Positions 7,206-16,155 of a stretch of DNA of 64,000 nucleotides are shown here, piece after piece; within the stretch, counting starts at the first letter, position 1, and each line of letters opens with the position of its first letter. Origin of the DNA: UBA4132 sp037133675. Its GTDB lineage: Bacteria > Pseudomonadota > Gammaproteobacteria > Methylococcales > Methylomonadaceae. A model generated the notes under the pieces. That model was not told the DNA's origin. It worked only from the letters and a program-made list of their open reading frames with translations, and did no database searches. The stretch spans positions 19,088-83,087 of the forward strand of contig JBAXNR010000004.1 of NCBI GenBank assembly GCA_037133675.1. Reading direction: 5' to 3'. The position numbers and the translations under genes were made by a program.

Positions 7206-9404
7206 TCATTCAAAACTAATGAGGTCGGTAATTTCGTCTAACATAGTAATAATGCGTGGATTAGCTCCACGCACAACTAATTCTTTTAGGTTCAATTTCT
7301 GCGCGGAGAATATGAGTAATCGACCCGCTGCTGAAATCATGCTATCAAGATGAGTAAAATCTAATACCAAACTTGATACAGATGCAGCAATTACCTTATT
7401 TAAGGCTTCTTCAAAAAACGACAATTCATCATCGTCATTCAGCGATCCTTCCAGTGTGACTATTGCCTTGCCGTTGTTTATATCAAGGTTGATAGTAAAA
7501 GGATGCCACCCTTGGGTTGGTACGATACGAACACGAATTTTTGGGCGTTCGCTGGTGGTTGGAATATTAACGGTAAGGGCTGTCGCATCAAAATCAGTAT
7601 ACGGTGAACCATCTACTGTCACAGAATGAATACGAATACTCCCTTCTGGTAACAAATCTGGCGCAACACGCAGAACGTTATCCTTAAAACCGCCTTGTAT
7701 TGGCTTAAAATATAAGTCCAACGATTGTTTGGTGATTAGAAGATTGGTATACACCGCACCCAAATAACAAAGTTCAAATGAATGGTAGCCGCTCATTGAA
7801 TGACTGCCCTTGTTTCTTTCTGTGCCAAGAAGATAGGGGATACCATTCGCTAGAACATTGAAGTAAACCGCACCAGAATCATGATCAAGGAAAAACGCAT
7901 TGTAAAACGCGGAGGTCTCACGCGCCAGTTTCAAATACTCAGGCGTTTTAAACGTACCTGTCAAAATAAGATACGCCAAAATCCCCTGTTCTTGCTGCCA
8001 CCATGCTTTTCGATCATGGAAAGAAAAACGATGACATTGTTGACCCAGTGGCAAGGCGCGTTCCACCACATCATACCAACCTCCACGTTGCTGATCGCTA
8101 CCGTGTAACGGCATACGTTGTGCAATTATTTTTGCTCGGTCAACATACTTTTGATTTTTGCTTAAGTTCACCATTCGCATGAGATTCCAAGCGATTTTCA
8201 AGTTATGCCCAACTACGGCACGGTTTTGTTGCCAGCCCCATTGACGATCTGGACTCCAGTCGGCGTGAAATTTTTCCTGAACGAAAGCAGAATTTTCATC
8301 ATCGGGGAAACGTTCGACGATAGTATCACCCGTATCAATGAGCATATCGGCATGACGTTTTTCACCCGTTGCCAGATAAAGATTAATAAGATAAGCAGGT
8401 GCGTGATCCCCCACAGAGTTCCAGTTTTTGCGCGAGCGGTTACGACCAAGCTTTGCGCTAGTACCACTAAAGGTAACGGGGTCAATATGAGACCAGTAAC
8501 CTCCCTTATCATGGTCACGATAGTAACGATCAAAAAGGTTTAGGGTCAGGTCTATATCTTGACGTATTTTTTCATCCCCTGTAATGCGGTAAGTTTGTGT
8601 TGGTCCTGCCAGTGCGTAAATCTGCTCATAAGCGGGCAACGCATTTAAGTCATCCCCAAAAGAGGATGCAAAGAGCTGCTGCTCGCGTGCAGAAGTGGCT
8701 TTTTCACGACGCATACCAGGAATTTCTGCCATATTAGAGCCACATATTTTTTTTTCACCTTCGTCGCTAATATCAATGGCATGATACCAGTAACAAATAT
8801 TCTCAGTTAAATCGATAGCCCGAAAATGTTCACGGAGGTAAATCGTACCTTTGTCAGCAGCCTCCAGATAACGCTCATCACCAGTAAGAAGGTAGGCAGA
8901 AGCGAATCCATAGACTAGGCGGGAAATAGTGTCAGTTTCCTGACGTGTGCTGGACGTTTTATGACCATAAAGATCTAGCGTAGTGGTGTAGTTTCTAAAA
9001 TCAATGTTTCCATCAGGAAATTGAGCCTTAATGTAAAAATCACCAAGCTGCTTAATCTGGTTAATCCACCAATTTGGTTTTTCAAAGTAGTATTCGCTTT
9101 CGCTTTGACCCACGAAAACAATCCTTTCTGCCTCAAAGAGAGCATTATCCTCAGGATAGAAAACACCATAGACAAAAAGAAATCTGCCTACTTGCAACAT
9201 ATCGTGCATCTCTCCAGTGCAGTCGATGTAATCTTCGCCCAGATTTCTAATCTGCTGAGCATACGCAGCAGGGGCAATTGTTATCTGAAACTCGGTACCC
9301 GCCGAAGTCTTAACACTCAAGATATTCTTTTCATTGCTGTACTCAGTAACATAGCCTGCGATGGTATCTGAGTATGTAAAACTAACTTTTCTCATTGTCT
9401 TCAC
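7206..9404 (-). CDS. AGE-type (alpha/alpha)6-barrel protein with C-terminal STAS-like domain
   Basis: A 732-residue, apparently three-part protein. Residues 1 to about 95 form a beta-rich region of unknown fold. Residues about 105-560 resemble the N-acylglucosamine 2-epimerase/cellobiose epimerase barrel: repeated YLLTGDERYLEAADKG and YLATGEKRHADMLIDTGD units, aromatic-rich GGYWSH and RQWGWQQNRAVVGHNLKIAWNLMR motifs with conserved His. The last 110 residues (from about 625) look like a STAS domain (SSLVLDFTHLDSMISAAGRLLIF...LKELVVRGANPRI), a fold used by anti-sigma antagonists. It is the last gene of the operon, 6 bases after glgX. Activity could be sugar epimerisation or glycan binding; I cannot decide. 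The barrel-STAS fusion is unusual. Confidence 0.7.
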   Translation of the reverse strand: MKTMRKVSFTYSDTIAGYVTEYSNEKNILSVKTSAGTEFQITIAPAAYAQQIRNLGEDYIDCTGEMHDMLQVGRFLFVYGVFYPEDNALFEAERIVFVGQSESEYYFEKPNWWINQIKQLGDFYIKAQFPDGNIDFRNYTTTLDLYGHKTSSTRQETDTISRLVYGFASAYLLTGDERYLEAADKGTIYLREHFRAIDLTENICYWYHAIDISDEGEKKICGSNMAEIPGMRREKATSAREQQLFASSFGDDLNALPAYEQIYALAGPTQTYRITGDEKIRQDIDLTLNLFDRYYRDHDKGGYWSHIDPVTFSGTSAKLGRNRSRKNWNSVGDHAPAYLINLYLATGEKRHADMLIDTGDTIVERFPDDENSAFVQEKFHADWSPDRQWGWQQNRAVVGHNLKIAWNLMRMVNLSKNQKYVDRAKIIAQRMPLHGSDQQRGGWYDVVERALPLGQQCHRFSFHDRKAWWQQEQGILAYLILTGTFKTPEYLKLARETSAFYNAFFLDHDSGAVYFNVLANGIPYLLGTERNKGSHSMSGYHSFELCYLGAVYTNLLITKQSLDLYFKPIQGGFKDNVLRVAPDLLPEGSIRIHSVTVDGSPYTDFDATALTVNIPTTSERPKIRVRIVPTQGWHPFTINLDINNGKAIVTLEGSLNDDDELSFFEEALNKVIAASVSSLVLDFTHLDSMISAAGRLLIFSAQKLNLKELVVRGANPRIITMLDEITDLISFE

Positions 9405-9410
9405 CTTTGA

Positions 9411-11489
9411 TTATTGACTAGATACAAGAATGACTACGCTTCTATCACTAACGCGATAGCGTGATCCCTGAACGGTTGTTTCAAAATCGGTTTCAGCTAT
9501 ATCTTGAGGTGAAGGCAGTGCGGTATCCACAAAGCGAAACCAGCGATAGCCATTAAGCGGTGGCAACTCAAACTCAAGAGGCTCCCAGTACATATTCATC
9601 ATCACATGAATATCACACTCATCACCGAACCCGCCTAGCGTAAAGGCGAGAGCCCGACCATTTGAATCCCACCAACCTGGCTGATAAAGTGAAAGTCCGT
9701 GCCAATCGACATCCTTTAATCCACGGTCATTCACTGCCCCAGTAAAAAACCGTGCGCGTTGCAATATTGGATGACGACGGCGAAAACTGATGATGCGGGA
9801 AAAAAACCTGTAAATATCAACGTGTTGATTTTGGTCTCGCCAATCCATCCACGCGATAATATTATCCTGACAATAAGTATTATTATTTCCATACTGCGTA
9901 CGGCGTATTTCATCCCCCATATTAATCATGGGTGTTCCCTGAGACATGAAAAGAATCGCGGCGAAATTTTTTATCTGCCGATTTCTAAATGCTTCAATAT
10001 AAGCATCGGCGGGACCTTCACCTCCGCAGTTCCAGCTCATATTGTCATTTGCGCCATCTCGGTTACCTTCACCATTGGCATCATTGTGCTTTTCGTTATA
10101 GGAGACAAGATCATTAAGACTAAAACCATCGTGGCAAGTAATAAAATTCACCCCATTGACTGGCGATTTATCGTTAGGTTGAAAAAAATCAGCACTTCCT
10201 GCTATCCGATCAGCCACCCTACCCAACAAACCAGCATCACCCTTAACGAAACGACGAATAGTGTCGCGGTATAAACCATTCCACACTGCCCAGCGATTAC
10301 CAGGAAAATTAGTAACTTGATAAAGCCCGTCTGCATCCCAAGCTTCAGCTATAATCTTGGTATCCATTAAGGTTTCTGAAAGTTCGATATTCCAGATTAC
10401 TGGCGGATACGCCATTGGCGCACCGTTTTGGTCGCGTGTTAAGACTGATCCCAAGTCAAAACGAAACCCATCGACGTGCATTTCGCGTACCCAATATTCC
10501 AAGCACTCCACAATCATCTTATTCACAATAGGATGATTACAATTTACTGTATTGCCGACCCCCGTATAATTTTTGTAGTATTGTTTATTATTTTCCACTA
10601 GGGAGTAATAAATACTGTTATCAAAGCCTTTGAAGTTAATCATAGGACCATGTTCATTGCCTTCGCTGGTGTGATTGAACACCACATCAAGAATGACTTC
10701 AATCCCTTCTTTATGCAACGCTTTGACCATGTCACGGAATTCGTTGAGATGCTGCCCTTCTTCTGGAAAAACGCTAAAACTACACTGTGGCGCGAAATAA
10801 CTGACGGTGGAATATCCCCAGTAATCAGTTAATACGACCCCGTTATAAGTCCGAAGTACATCTTTTTCATCGAAATCAAACACGGGTAAAAGCTCAACGG
10901 CGGTAATTCCTAGCTCTTTCAGGTAGGGTATTTTTTCGATGACAGCACTGAAAGTACCAGGGTGTTGAACGCCTGAGGATGAATCTTTAGTAAACCCGCC
11001 CACATGAAGTTCATAAATCACTGATTCGTTCATGAAACGACGTATAGGTTCATCCCCTTCCCAGTCGTAATTTCGAGTATCAATAATGACGCTACGTTGG
11101 GATGTTGCCAGATTGTCCGCATCCCCACAGGCTTTGCCACGATCCCACAAGCTATCATTGTTACCCTTTGCATAAGGGTCTATCAATACCTTGTTGGGAT
11201 TGAATCTATGACCATTCCACGGCTCCCACGCGCCATGCGCTCGATAAGCGTAAGACATTCCAGCTTTCAGTCCATTGACAAAAATATGCCAAAAATGAAA
11301 GCAACGGTTTACGTTGGGATCTAAGGTTATGATTTGTATCGGCTGCGGATCATCATATCTGTCGAATAACAGCAGTTCTATACCCGTTGCATGTTCAGAA
11401 AAAACAGCGAAGTTGATGCCATTATCAGAAACGGTAGCACCCAGCGGGTGCTGTCTTCCTTTACTGGTCGTGTAGTTAGTTGTAGTCAT
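9411..11489 (-). CDS. glgX: Glycogen debranching enzyme / isoamylase, GlgX type (operon copy)
   Basis: A 692-residue GH13 enzyme that hydrolyses alpha-1,6 branch points. It has an N-terminal isoamylase/CBM48 domain (about 10-150) and a catalytic barrel. Conserved regions are visible: DVVFNHTSEGN, GFRFDLGSVL (nucleophile Asp), IIAEAWDADGLY (acid/base Glu) and FITCHDGFSLNDLV. The C-terminal all-beta domain is present. It overlaps the upstream DJ-1 gene by four bases (ATGA), with a GAGGGG ribosome site. A paralogue lies at 22891-24978. No glgA, glgB, glgC or glgP is in the window. Its place inside a cluster of small-molecule enzymes is odd. Confidence 0.9.
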   Translation of the reverse strand: MTTTNYTTSKGRQHPLGATVSDNGINFAVFSEHATGIELLLFDRYDDPQPIQIITLDPNVNRCFHFWHIFVNGLKAGMSYAYRAHGAWEPWNGHRFNPNKVLIDPYAKGNNDSLWDRGKACGDADNLATSQRSVIIDTRNYDWEGDEPIRRFMNESVIYELHVGGFTKDSSSGVQHPGTFSAVIEKIPYLKELGITAVELLPVFDFDEKDVLRTYNGVVLTDYWGYSTVSYFAPQCSFSVFPEEGQHLNEFRDMVKALHKEGIEVILDVVFNHTSEGNEHGPMINFKGFDNSIYYSLVENNKQYYKNYTGVGNTVNCNHPIVNKMIVECLEYWVREMHVDGFRFDLGSVLTRDQNGAPMAYPPVIWNIELSETLMDTKIIAEAWDADGLYQVTNFPGNRWAVWNGLYRDTIRRFVKGDAGLLGRVADRIAGSADFFQPNDKSPVNGVNFITCHDGFSLNDLVSYNEKHNDANGEGNRDGANDNMSWNCGGEGPADAYIEAFRNRQIKNFAAILFMSQGTPMINMGDEIRRTQYGNNNTYCQDNIIAWMDWRDQNQHVDIYRFFSRIISFRRRHPILQRARFFTGAVNDRGLKDVDWHGLSLYQPGWWDSNGRALAFTLGGFGDECDIHVMMNMYWEPLEFELPPLNGYRWFRFVDTALPSPQDIAETDFETTVQGSRYRVSDRSVVILVSSQ

Positions 11490-12064
11490 TTTTTTCCCCT
11501 CGCAATAAGAGTATCGATGATTTTTCTAGCAAACAAATGGCAGTGTCCACCTGTGCGGGCTGTTATCAAATCGTCATCCACGACGACATCTTTATCTATA
11601 TAATTCGCGCCGTAGGCTTTTGCATCACCGATAAGATTGTTATGAACAACCAAATTGCGTCCTCGAACGAGGTCAACTGCGGGAGCTACCAGCCACAAAC
11701 CGTGGCAAATAATGCCTTTAATAATGGTTTTTTCGGCAAATGCTCTGCGTAGAAATTCGGTGGCGGGAGGAATTTTATGTATATCGTCGGTATAGCGTAG
11801 CCTGTCAGCGACCATGCCAGATGGAACGATGATTGCTAAATAGGTCTTCAATTCGCTATCACTCATTCCCTCAAAACTTTCATGACATTCCATAGGAATA
11901 TGGTATTCATGACCGTTGAAGGTGAGCGAAGATTGTCCCCACATCCGCGTGAGAAAATGAAGCTCTATTCCCTCCTCCATAAATCGATGTTGGTAGTACC
12001 AAATCTCTGGCTCGTAAAAGTCGCCTTCAAAAAGCACTCCGATTTTTTTACCTTGCAGTTTCAT
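11486..12064 (-). CDS. DJ-1/PfpI family protein
   Basis: A 192-residue single-domain member of the DJ-1/ThiJ/PfpI superfamily, which includes glyoxalase III, deglycase-like, chaperone and protease-like proteins. The nucleophile elbow is GIICHGLWLVAP with Cys near residue 118; the acidic residue expected in the N-terminal loop is in FEGDFYEPE. The Cys-His pair gives the usual potential active site. A good AGGAG ribosome site lies 7 bases before the ATG. It is translationally coupled to glgX. Substrate unknown. A second, longer DJ-1 protein opens the same operon. Confidence 0.85.
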   Translation of the reverse strand: MKLQGKKIGVLFEGDFYEPEIWYYQHRFMEEGIELHFLTRMWGQSSLTFNGHEYHIPMECHESFEGMSDSELKTYLAIIVPSGMVADRLRYTDDIHKIPPATEFLRRAFAEKTIIKGIICHGLWLVAPAVDLVRGRNLVVHNNLIGDAKAYGANYIDKDVVVDDDLITARTGGHCHLFARKIIDTLIARGKK

Positions 12065-12173
12065 TGTTTACTCCTTTTTCGTTCTAAAATTTGATTCTTT
12101 AAGACATTTCTTATTCTAGGAGGGAGGGGATACGGTGACACTCTGCTCAACGTCCAAAAAAAGGTTTTTTATT

Positions 12174-12788
12174 TCACACCTTATAGTCCTTCGCAACATC
12201 CTCGGCAAACAGGCGATACTCTCGTAAAGCCCAAACTTTTTCCACATTGGGAGAATGCAACACGGGTAAACTCACGAAGGTATTTAAATCTTCTACTTTA
12301 TCTACATCAATTATCACGATCATACGTTGCTGACCCGCAACTCTATAAATGCCAAGTATTTTGCTTTTAGCAAAATTTTTTAACTGCTCTTTTGCTGACT
12401 GCCACAATTTATCAATATCTCGCTCTCTTGGATTCCAAGCCAACTGTAAGTAGTACAAAAACTTAGGATTTTGTAGTTGTTGCGGATAGCGTGAGTTTAG
12501 ATAACCTTGTACATCAGCAGTGAAGCCCTCTTCTAACGACCATACGGGATCGAATATAAGATGCTCGTGCATAGGCAAACGCCCCATTGCAGTACGATCA
12601 AACTCTTCGCCCGACGGAATATTCCCTATTACAATCACATACTGTTCGCCAACAACCTTATAAAGATGCTGGACTAAATTGTCTTCGAGCGTTTTGATTG
12701 CCGCTCGCGCTTCTTCACTTTCAGCGAGCCATAATTCATGAAAGGACATTCCTTTCAAATCCCAGCGCATTTGTCCGTAGTAAAACAT
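12174..12788 (-). CDS. Tandem muconolactone-isomerase-like protein
   Basis: A 204-residue protein with two related halves. Each has the dimeric alpha+beta barrel pattern of muconolactone isomerase: LVQHLYKVVGEQYVIVIGNIPSGEEFDRTAMGRLPMHEHL in residues about 35-78, and FAKSKILGIYRVAGQQRMIVIIDVDKVEDLNTFVSLPVLHS in about 138-180. Muconolactone isomerase acts in the beta-ketoadipate pathway, but small proteins of this shape also serve other ring or lactone chemistries. No other beta-ketoadipate genes are nearby, so the exact reaction is unknown. Flanking gaps are 109 and 141 bases, the widest inside the cluster. Confidence 0.72.
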   Translation of the reverse strand: MFYYGQMRWDLKGMSFHELWLAESEEARAAIKTLEDNLVQHLYKVVGEQYVIVIGNIPSGEEFDRTAMGRLPMHEHLIFDPVWSLEEGFTADVQGYLNSRYPQQLQNPKFLYYLQLAWNPRERDIDKLWQSAKEQLKNFAKSKILGIYRVAGQQRMIVIIDVDKVEDLNTFVSLPVLHSPNVEKVWALREYRLFAEDVAKDYKV

Positions 12789-12929
12789 CTGTTTACCTCT
12801 ACTAAGTAAGTGATGATCAAAATAGCGTTATTAAGAAATACCGTTTACAAAATTTTAATTTCAAGCCGTAAGATTGACAGTTAAATCGTTGTCTTTCCAT
12901 CCACAACATGAGTAATCAAATTTATAAAC

Positions 12930-13556
12930 TCACCTTTCATGCTCATGTTCATGTTCATGAACATTTTTTTTATGTCGGTGTACAAAATCTTCTGCAATCA
13001 TTGAACGACCAATATCAGACAATTGTTTATACTTTTTTATCCAGAATGCGGCACGTTTAAAGTTTCTGCCTTCTTCCTTCGGGAAATTTTTTTCATTGCC
13101 TATTTCTACTACTGTATTGAAAAGTAGCTCGTCTAGCTTTATAAGATTGCTTGCGGCTTCCGAAAACTGTTTTGCGGGTAAAACAGCTCCTATCAATGCT
13201 GACCACAGCGTCACTATAAATTCCAATAATGCTACGCTTACAGAAAGTATATGTTCATTGAAAGAAATCCAATCTATTGCTTGCCCAGCAAAATCTTGTC
13301 CTACAATATAACAAGATATGGTGGTCGCTATTGATGCTAAAATTGGCGTAGCAATTATCAATTTGCGCCAGTATTTGTGATAATAATCAACCTTTTCTTT
13401 CTCATATTTTTCGTGAAACTCTAATCTGTCCACAAAACAATCAAAAAATGCGACTTGATTAACATCCCCATCATTTTTTATATCTGTTAAGTGGTGATGC
13501 GCCTCTGAAATGAGACCTTCTCGACCATTAAGTAGTTTTATCATTAGCTTCTCCAA
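12930..13556 (-). CDS. DUF4231/SLATT-like two-helix membrane protein
   Basis: A 208-residue protein with two membrane helices at about 66-85 and 103-127, then a soluble helical tail ending in a His-Glu alternation (HEHEHEHER). The pattern before the first helix (EKVDYYHKYWRKL) and the two-helix hairpin resemble DUF4231/SLATT proteins. SLATT domains are predicted pore-forming effectors, often seen beside nucleotide-second-messenger defence genes. No cyclase is nearby here, so a defence role is not supported by context. The histidine-rich tail may bind metal. Family assignment is tentative. Confidence 0.6.
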   Translation of the reverse strand: MEKLMIKLLNGREGLISEAHHHLTDIKNDGDVNQVAFFDCFVDRLEFHEKYEKEKVDYYHKYWRKLIIATPILASIATTISCYIVGQDFAGQAIDWISFNEHILSVSVALLEFIVTLWSALIGAVLPAKQFSEAASNLIKLDELLFNTVVEIGNEKNFPKEEGRNFKRAAFWIKKYKQLSDIGRSMIAEDFVHRHKKNVHEHEHEHER

Positions 13557-13631
13557 TTATTTCAAGATATTTCTTTTATTGTCCCGTATAAAATCGCTCA
13601 TAATTAATCTTATTCCGCGCATATCTCATCT

Positions 13632-14681
13632 CTAAACCGATTTCGTTTTAGATTGAATCAGCGTTATCAATGGGTGAGTTTCACCGAATGTATCAATAGC
13701 AATATCAACAGGTATTTTGCCATCATGCCCTTTTAAATCGAGCCGCGCACCTGCCTCAATCAGAATATTGGCACACTCTTCATAGCCATGCCATAACGCA
13801 TCATGAAGCGGGGTGTAGCCATTAGTAGCACCTTGGTAGTCAATATTAATACCCTGTTTTTGCACCAACATCCGAGTAATATCGGCATGACCGTTATACA
13901 CAGCCTTATGTAATGGCACTGCGCCAAATGTCGGTTCAACCGCATTCACATCCGCGCCAGCATTTAATAACTCGGCAACAATGGCAGTATGTCCATCCCT
14001 ACATGCCACTAATAGTGGCGTATGATCGTCATTAAATCCGTTGACAAAGGGATAACGTTCATCCACATCCACGCCAGCTACAATCAGTTTTTTGACGGTC
14101 TCCAAATCATCTTCGGTCACCGCTTTCATTAATTGCTGTGCTACGATTTTCTGCTGATCGGATGTATCACGCGCTTTTAGCATTTCATCTGCTTTCAATA
14201 ACAGGTCTTTACCCCTTACATTGACATTCAACTCGTATTCAAAATGCTGACGTAGGGTAAAACCGTAATGGGTTGCTAAATTCAATCCTGCCCCTCTGTT
14301 TAATAACAGCTGGACAATATCGGGTTCTTTAAACCAAAGTGCGTCCATGAGCGGCGTATGTCCTGTCGTGCAAGCCGCCCAATCTACAAAAGCACCCGCA
14401 TCTAGTAGCATTTTGACGACTTCAATGTTTCCGCCTTGAATCGCCTTGTGTAATGCAGAGCCACCTGCTCGACTATCCACTGCAAAGACATCTGCTCCAG
14501 CCTCTAACAGCAAGCTCACAATCTCCGCATGACCATACCCAGCGGCCATAATTAACGCCGTTAATCCACTGTATTTATCTCTCACATTAGGATTTGCCCC
14601 TAGTGCGATTAGATTTCTAATAGTGTTGCTATCATTCTCATCAATGGCTTGCAATAGCTGTCTTCCTAAAATTCTGTCCAT
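13632..14681 (-). CDS. Ankyrin-repeat protein
   Basis: A 349-residue protein built almost wholly of ankyrin repeats, about eight, with the usual TPLMDALW / AEIVSLLLEAGADV type units. It falls into two blocks: residues about 10-165 and about 185-345. Equivalent repeats in the blocks resemble each other (DALWFKEPDIVQLLLNRGA and DALWHGYEECANILIEAGA), suggesting an old internal duplication. There is no signal peptide. It probably acts as a protein-binding scaffold in the cytoplasm; the partner is unknown. It begins one base after the preceding NTF2-like gene, so the two are coupled. Confidence 0.9.
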   Translation of the reverse strand: MDRILGRQLLQAIDENDSNTIRNLIALGANPNVRDKYSGLTALIMAAGYGHAEIVSLLLEAGADVFAVDSRAGGSALHKAIQGGNIEVVKMLLDAGAFVDWAACTTGHTPLMDALWFKEPDIVQLLLNRGAGLNLATHYGFTLRQHFEYELNVNVRGKDLLLKADEMLKARDTSDQQKIVAQQLMKAVTEDDLETVKKLIVAGVDVDERYPFVNGFNDDHTPLLVACRDGHTAIVAELLNAGADVNAVEPTFGAVPLHKAVYNGHADITRMLVQKQGINIDYQGATNGYTPLHDALWHGYEECANILIEAGARLDLKGHDGKIPVDIAIDTFGETHPLITLIQSKTKSV

Positions 14682-14682
14682 A

Positions 14683-15120
14683 TCATTCCGTCCTCATTGC
14701 CAAAATAATAGAAGAAGGATCAGTGTATGACTTCCATCGCACAATCTTGCCTGATTGAATTTTTAAGCATTGTATGAACTCGATTTCAAAGTCTTTTTGG
14801 GTCGCTTTGATGGTCGAAATTTCATGTACTATCCCTACCGCATTTTCTCCATTGACGATCAAGGCAACAAGCTCTTCGAGTTTCACATCCGCCACGCCAA
14901 GAAATGTTTGCAAACTTTTCATAACATTTTCGATGCCATGATATGTGCCAATCCAAGGCATAACATCGTTCATGCCCTCAATCTTGGTGTAATTAATAAA
15001 CTCTACATTTTCATCCAAACAGCTTGCTATGACCTCTGCATCACCTCTGCTCAGTGCATCAAACCATTTATGTGCTACGCAATATGTCATGTATTCATCT
15101 ACAACTTTTGATTCACTCAT
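14683..15120 (-). CDS. NTF2-like/SnoaL-type protein
   Basis: A 145-residue protein with the cone-shaped NTF2-like fold pattern: an N-terminal helix (AHKWFDALSRGDAEVIASCLDENVEFI), a middle GIENVMKSLQTFL helix and C-terminal strands ending FIQCLKIQSGKIVRWKSYTDPS. SnoaL-like members are small cyclases, isomerases or ligand-binding proteins. It is one of two in the operon, separated by the VOC gene. It sits one base upstream of the ankyrin gene. Reaction unknown. Confidence 0.75.
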   Translation of the reverse strand: MSESKVVDEYMTYCVAHKWFDALSRGDAEVIASCLDENVEFINYTKIEGMNDVMPWIGTYHGIENVMKSLQTFLGVADVKLEELVALIVNGENAVGIVHEISTIKATQKDFEIEFIQCLKIQSGKIVRWKSYTDPSSIILAMRTE

Positions 15121-15153
15121 GGAACTAGCTCCGTTTTTTATTTTAATTTCTCG

Positions 15154-15576
15154 TTAATATCGTTGGATAAATTCAAGGAGATTTCCTTCATTGTCACGAA
15201 TAAATAACGCTTTCAATTTGAGTGCCTCGGCATCAACAGGTCCATAAACGATTTTTATCGACTGTTTGTCCAAAGACTCCATAACATTGCAAAGGTTGTC
15301 CACCCTAAAAGAAAGTTGACTGATTCCTTGGATAGCCACATGTTCTGTTGGAGGATCGGAACGAATGAACGACTTGATATTTTTATTTTCAACAAACTCA
15401 ATTTCAACGCCGTTTAATTCAAGGTAAGCAACGCGTACTGAATCAGAAAAAACATATTGCTGGATTACATTAAATCCCAATAAATCATGATACCAATTGA
15501 TCGAAGCCTCCATATTCTTGACTACGATGCAGGCATGAAGGCGATCTATCGTTACTATCGGCTTATGGTCTGTCAT
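15154..15576 (-). CDS. VOC/glyoxalase-superfamily protein
   Basis: A 140-residue single VOC domain. The N-terminal half reads DRLHACIVVKNMEASINWYHDLLGFNVIQQ, with His at the first metal position, and the C-terminal half ends FIRDNEGNLLEFIQRY, with Glu at the last metal position. This is typical of glyoxalase I, extradiol dioxygenase or resistance-type proteins. Metal and substrate cannot be told. It starts 36 bases after the second NTF2-like gene and precedes the other. Confidence 0.82.
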   Translation of the reverse strand: MTDHKPIVTIDRLHACIVVKNMEASINWYHDLLGFNVIQQYVFSDSVRVAYLELNGVEIEFVENKNIKSFIRSDPPTEHVAIQGISQLSFRVDNLCNVMESLDKQSIKIVYGPVDAEALKLKALFIRDNEGNLLEFIQRY

Positions 15577-15612
15577 ATCTTCACCTTTATAAATTTCACG
15601 TTGCGTGGCTGT

Positions 15613-16113
15613 CTAATTCCACTTTTTCCATTTATCTTGAAGCGCGTGGTAAGTAGCTGGATTCAGTTCTTTTAACAGTTGATTATTTCCAGTGACTATC
15701 GTGGCATTCAATTTTATGCGTGTGACCTTCCAACCCTCAGCTGTTAGAATGAGATCGTGGTTGTAATACCCGATGACGATCCAAATACTTTCACCTGTTT
15801 CTACGGGCAGATAATGATGGGCATCGATATATGAAAAACATGCCGCGTTATCGCCATTAATAGTCACTTTATGATTGGAAATTACATGATGCGTTGCCTT
15901 GAAGCCTGCCAAAAATTTCCAATTTTCAACCATCTCTGTGGCTTTGAGAGTATTCGCTGTGCCTCCGAACATAGAGACGTAATCGACAATTACTTCGTCA
16001 GTAAAACAGGTGACCGCGTCTTCCCACGCATTCATATCAGTGAAGATGGCGATATTGTTGACTAGCTGAATAATTTCGCGTTCATTCTTTAATTGCTGTA
16101 TTACAGAATCCAT
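15613..16113 (-). CDS. SnoaL-like (NTF2-fold) protein
   Basis: A 166-residue NTF2-fold protein of the SnoaL_4 kind, resembling ring-hydroxylating dioxygenase beta subunits and scytalone dehydratase. Visible are EREIIQLVNNIAIFTDMNAWEDAVTCFTDEVIVDYVSMFGG, then TEMVENWKFLAGFKATHHVISNHKV with a His pair often used in dehydratases, and a C-terminal GYYNHDLILTAEGWKVTRIKL strand pair. It may act as a small dehydratase or cyclase. Gaps to neighbours are about 40 bases, consistent with one transcript. Confidence 0.75.
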   Translation of the reverse strand: MDSVIQQLKNEREIIQLVNNIAIFTDMNAWEDAVTCFTDEVIVDYVSMFGGTANTLKATEMVENWKFLAGFKATHHVISNHKVTINGDNAACFSYIDAHHYLPVETGESIWIVIGYYNHDLILTAEGWKVTRIKLNATIVTGNNQLLKELNPATYHALQDKWKKWN

Positions 16114-16155
16114 AGTGAATAACCTTCGCTGTTAACTATATTTCTCGTTTTAAGA

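Noticed and set aside
9759..10274. 171-codon plus-strand frame opposite glgX
   Set aside because: It is antisense to conserved GH13 motifs, with no recognisable domain.
12930..13556. CBASS-type defence island
   Set aside because: A SLATT-like protein alone is not enough; no nucleotidyltransferase or related gene lies within the cluster.
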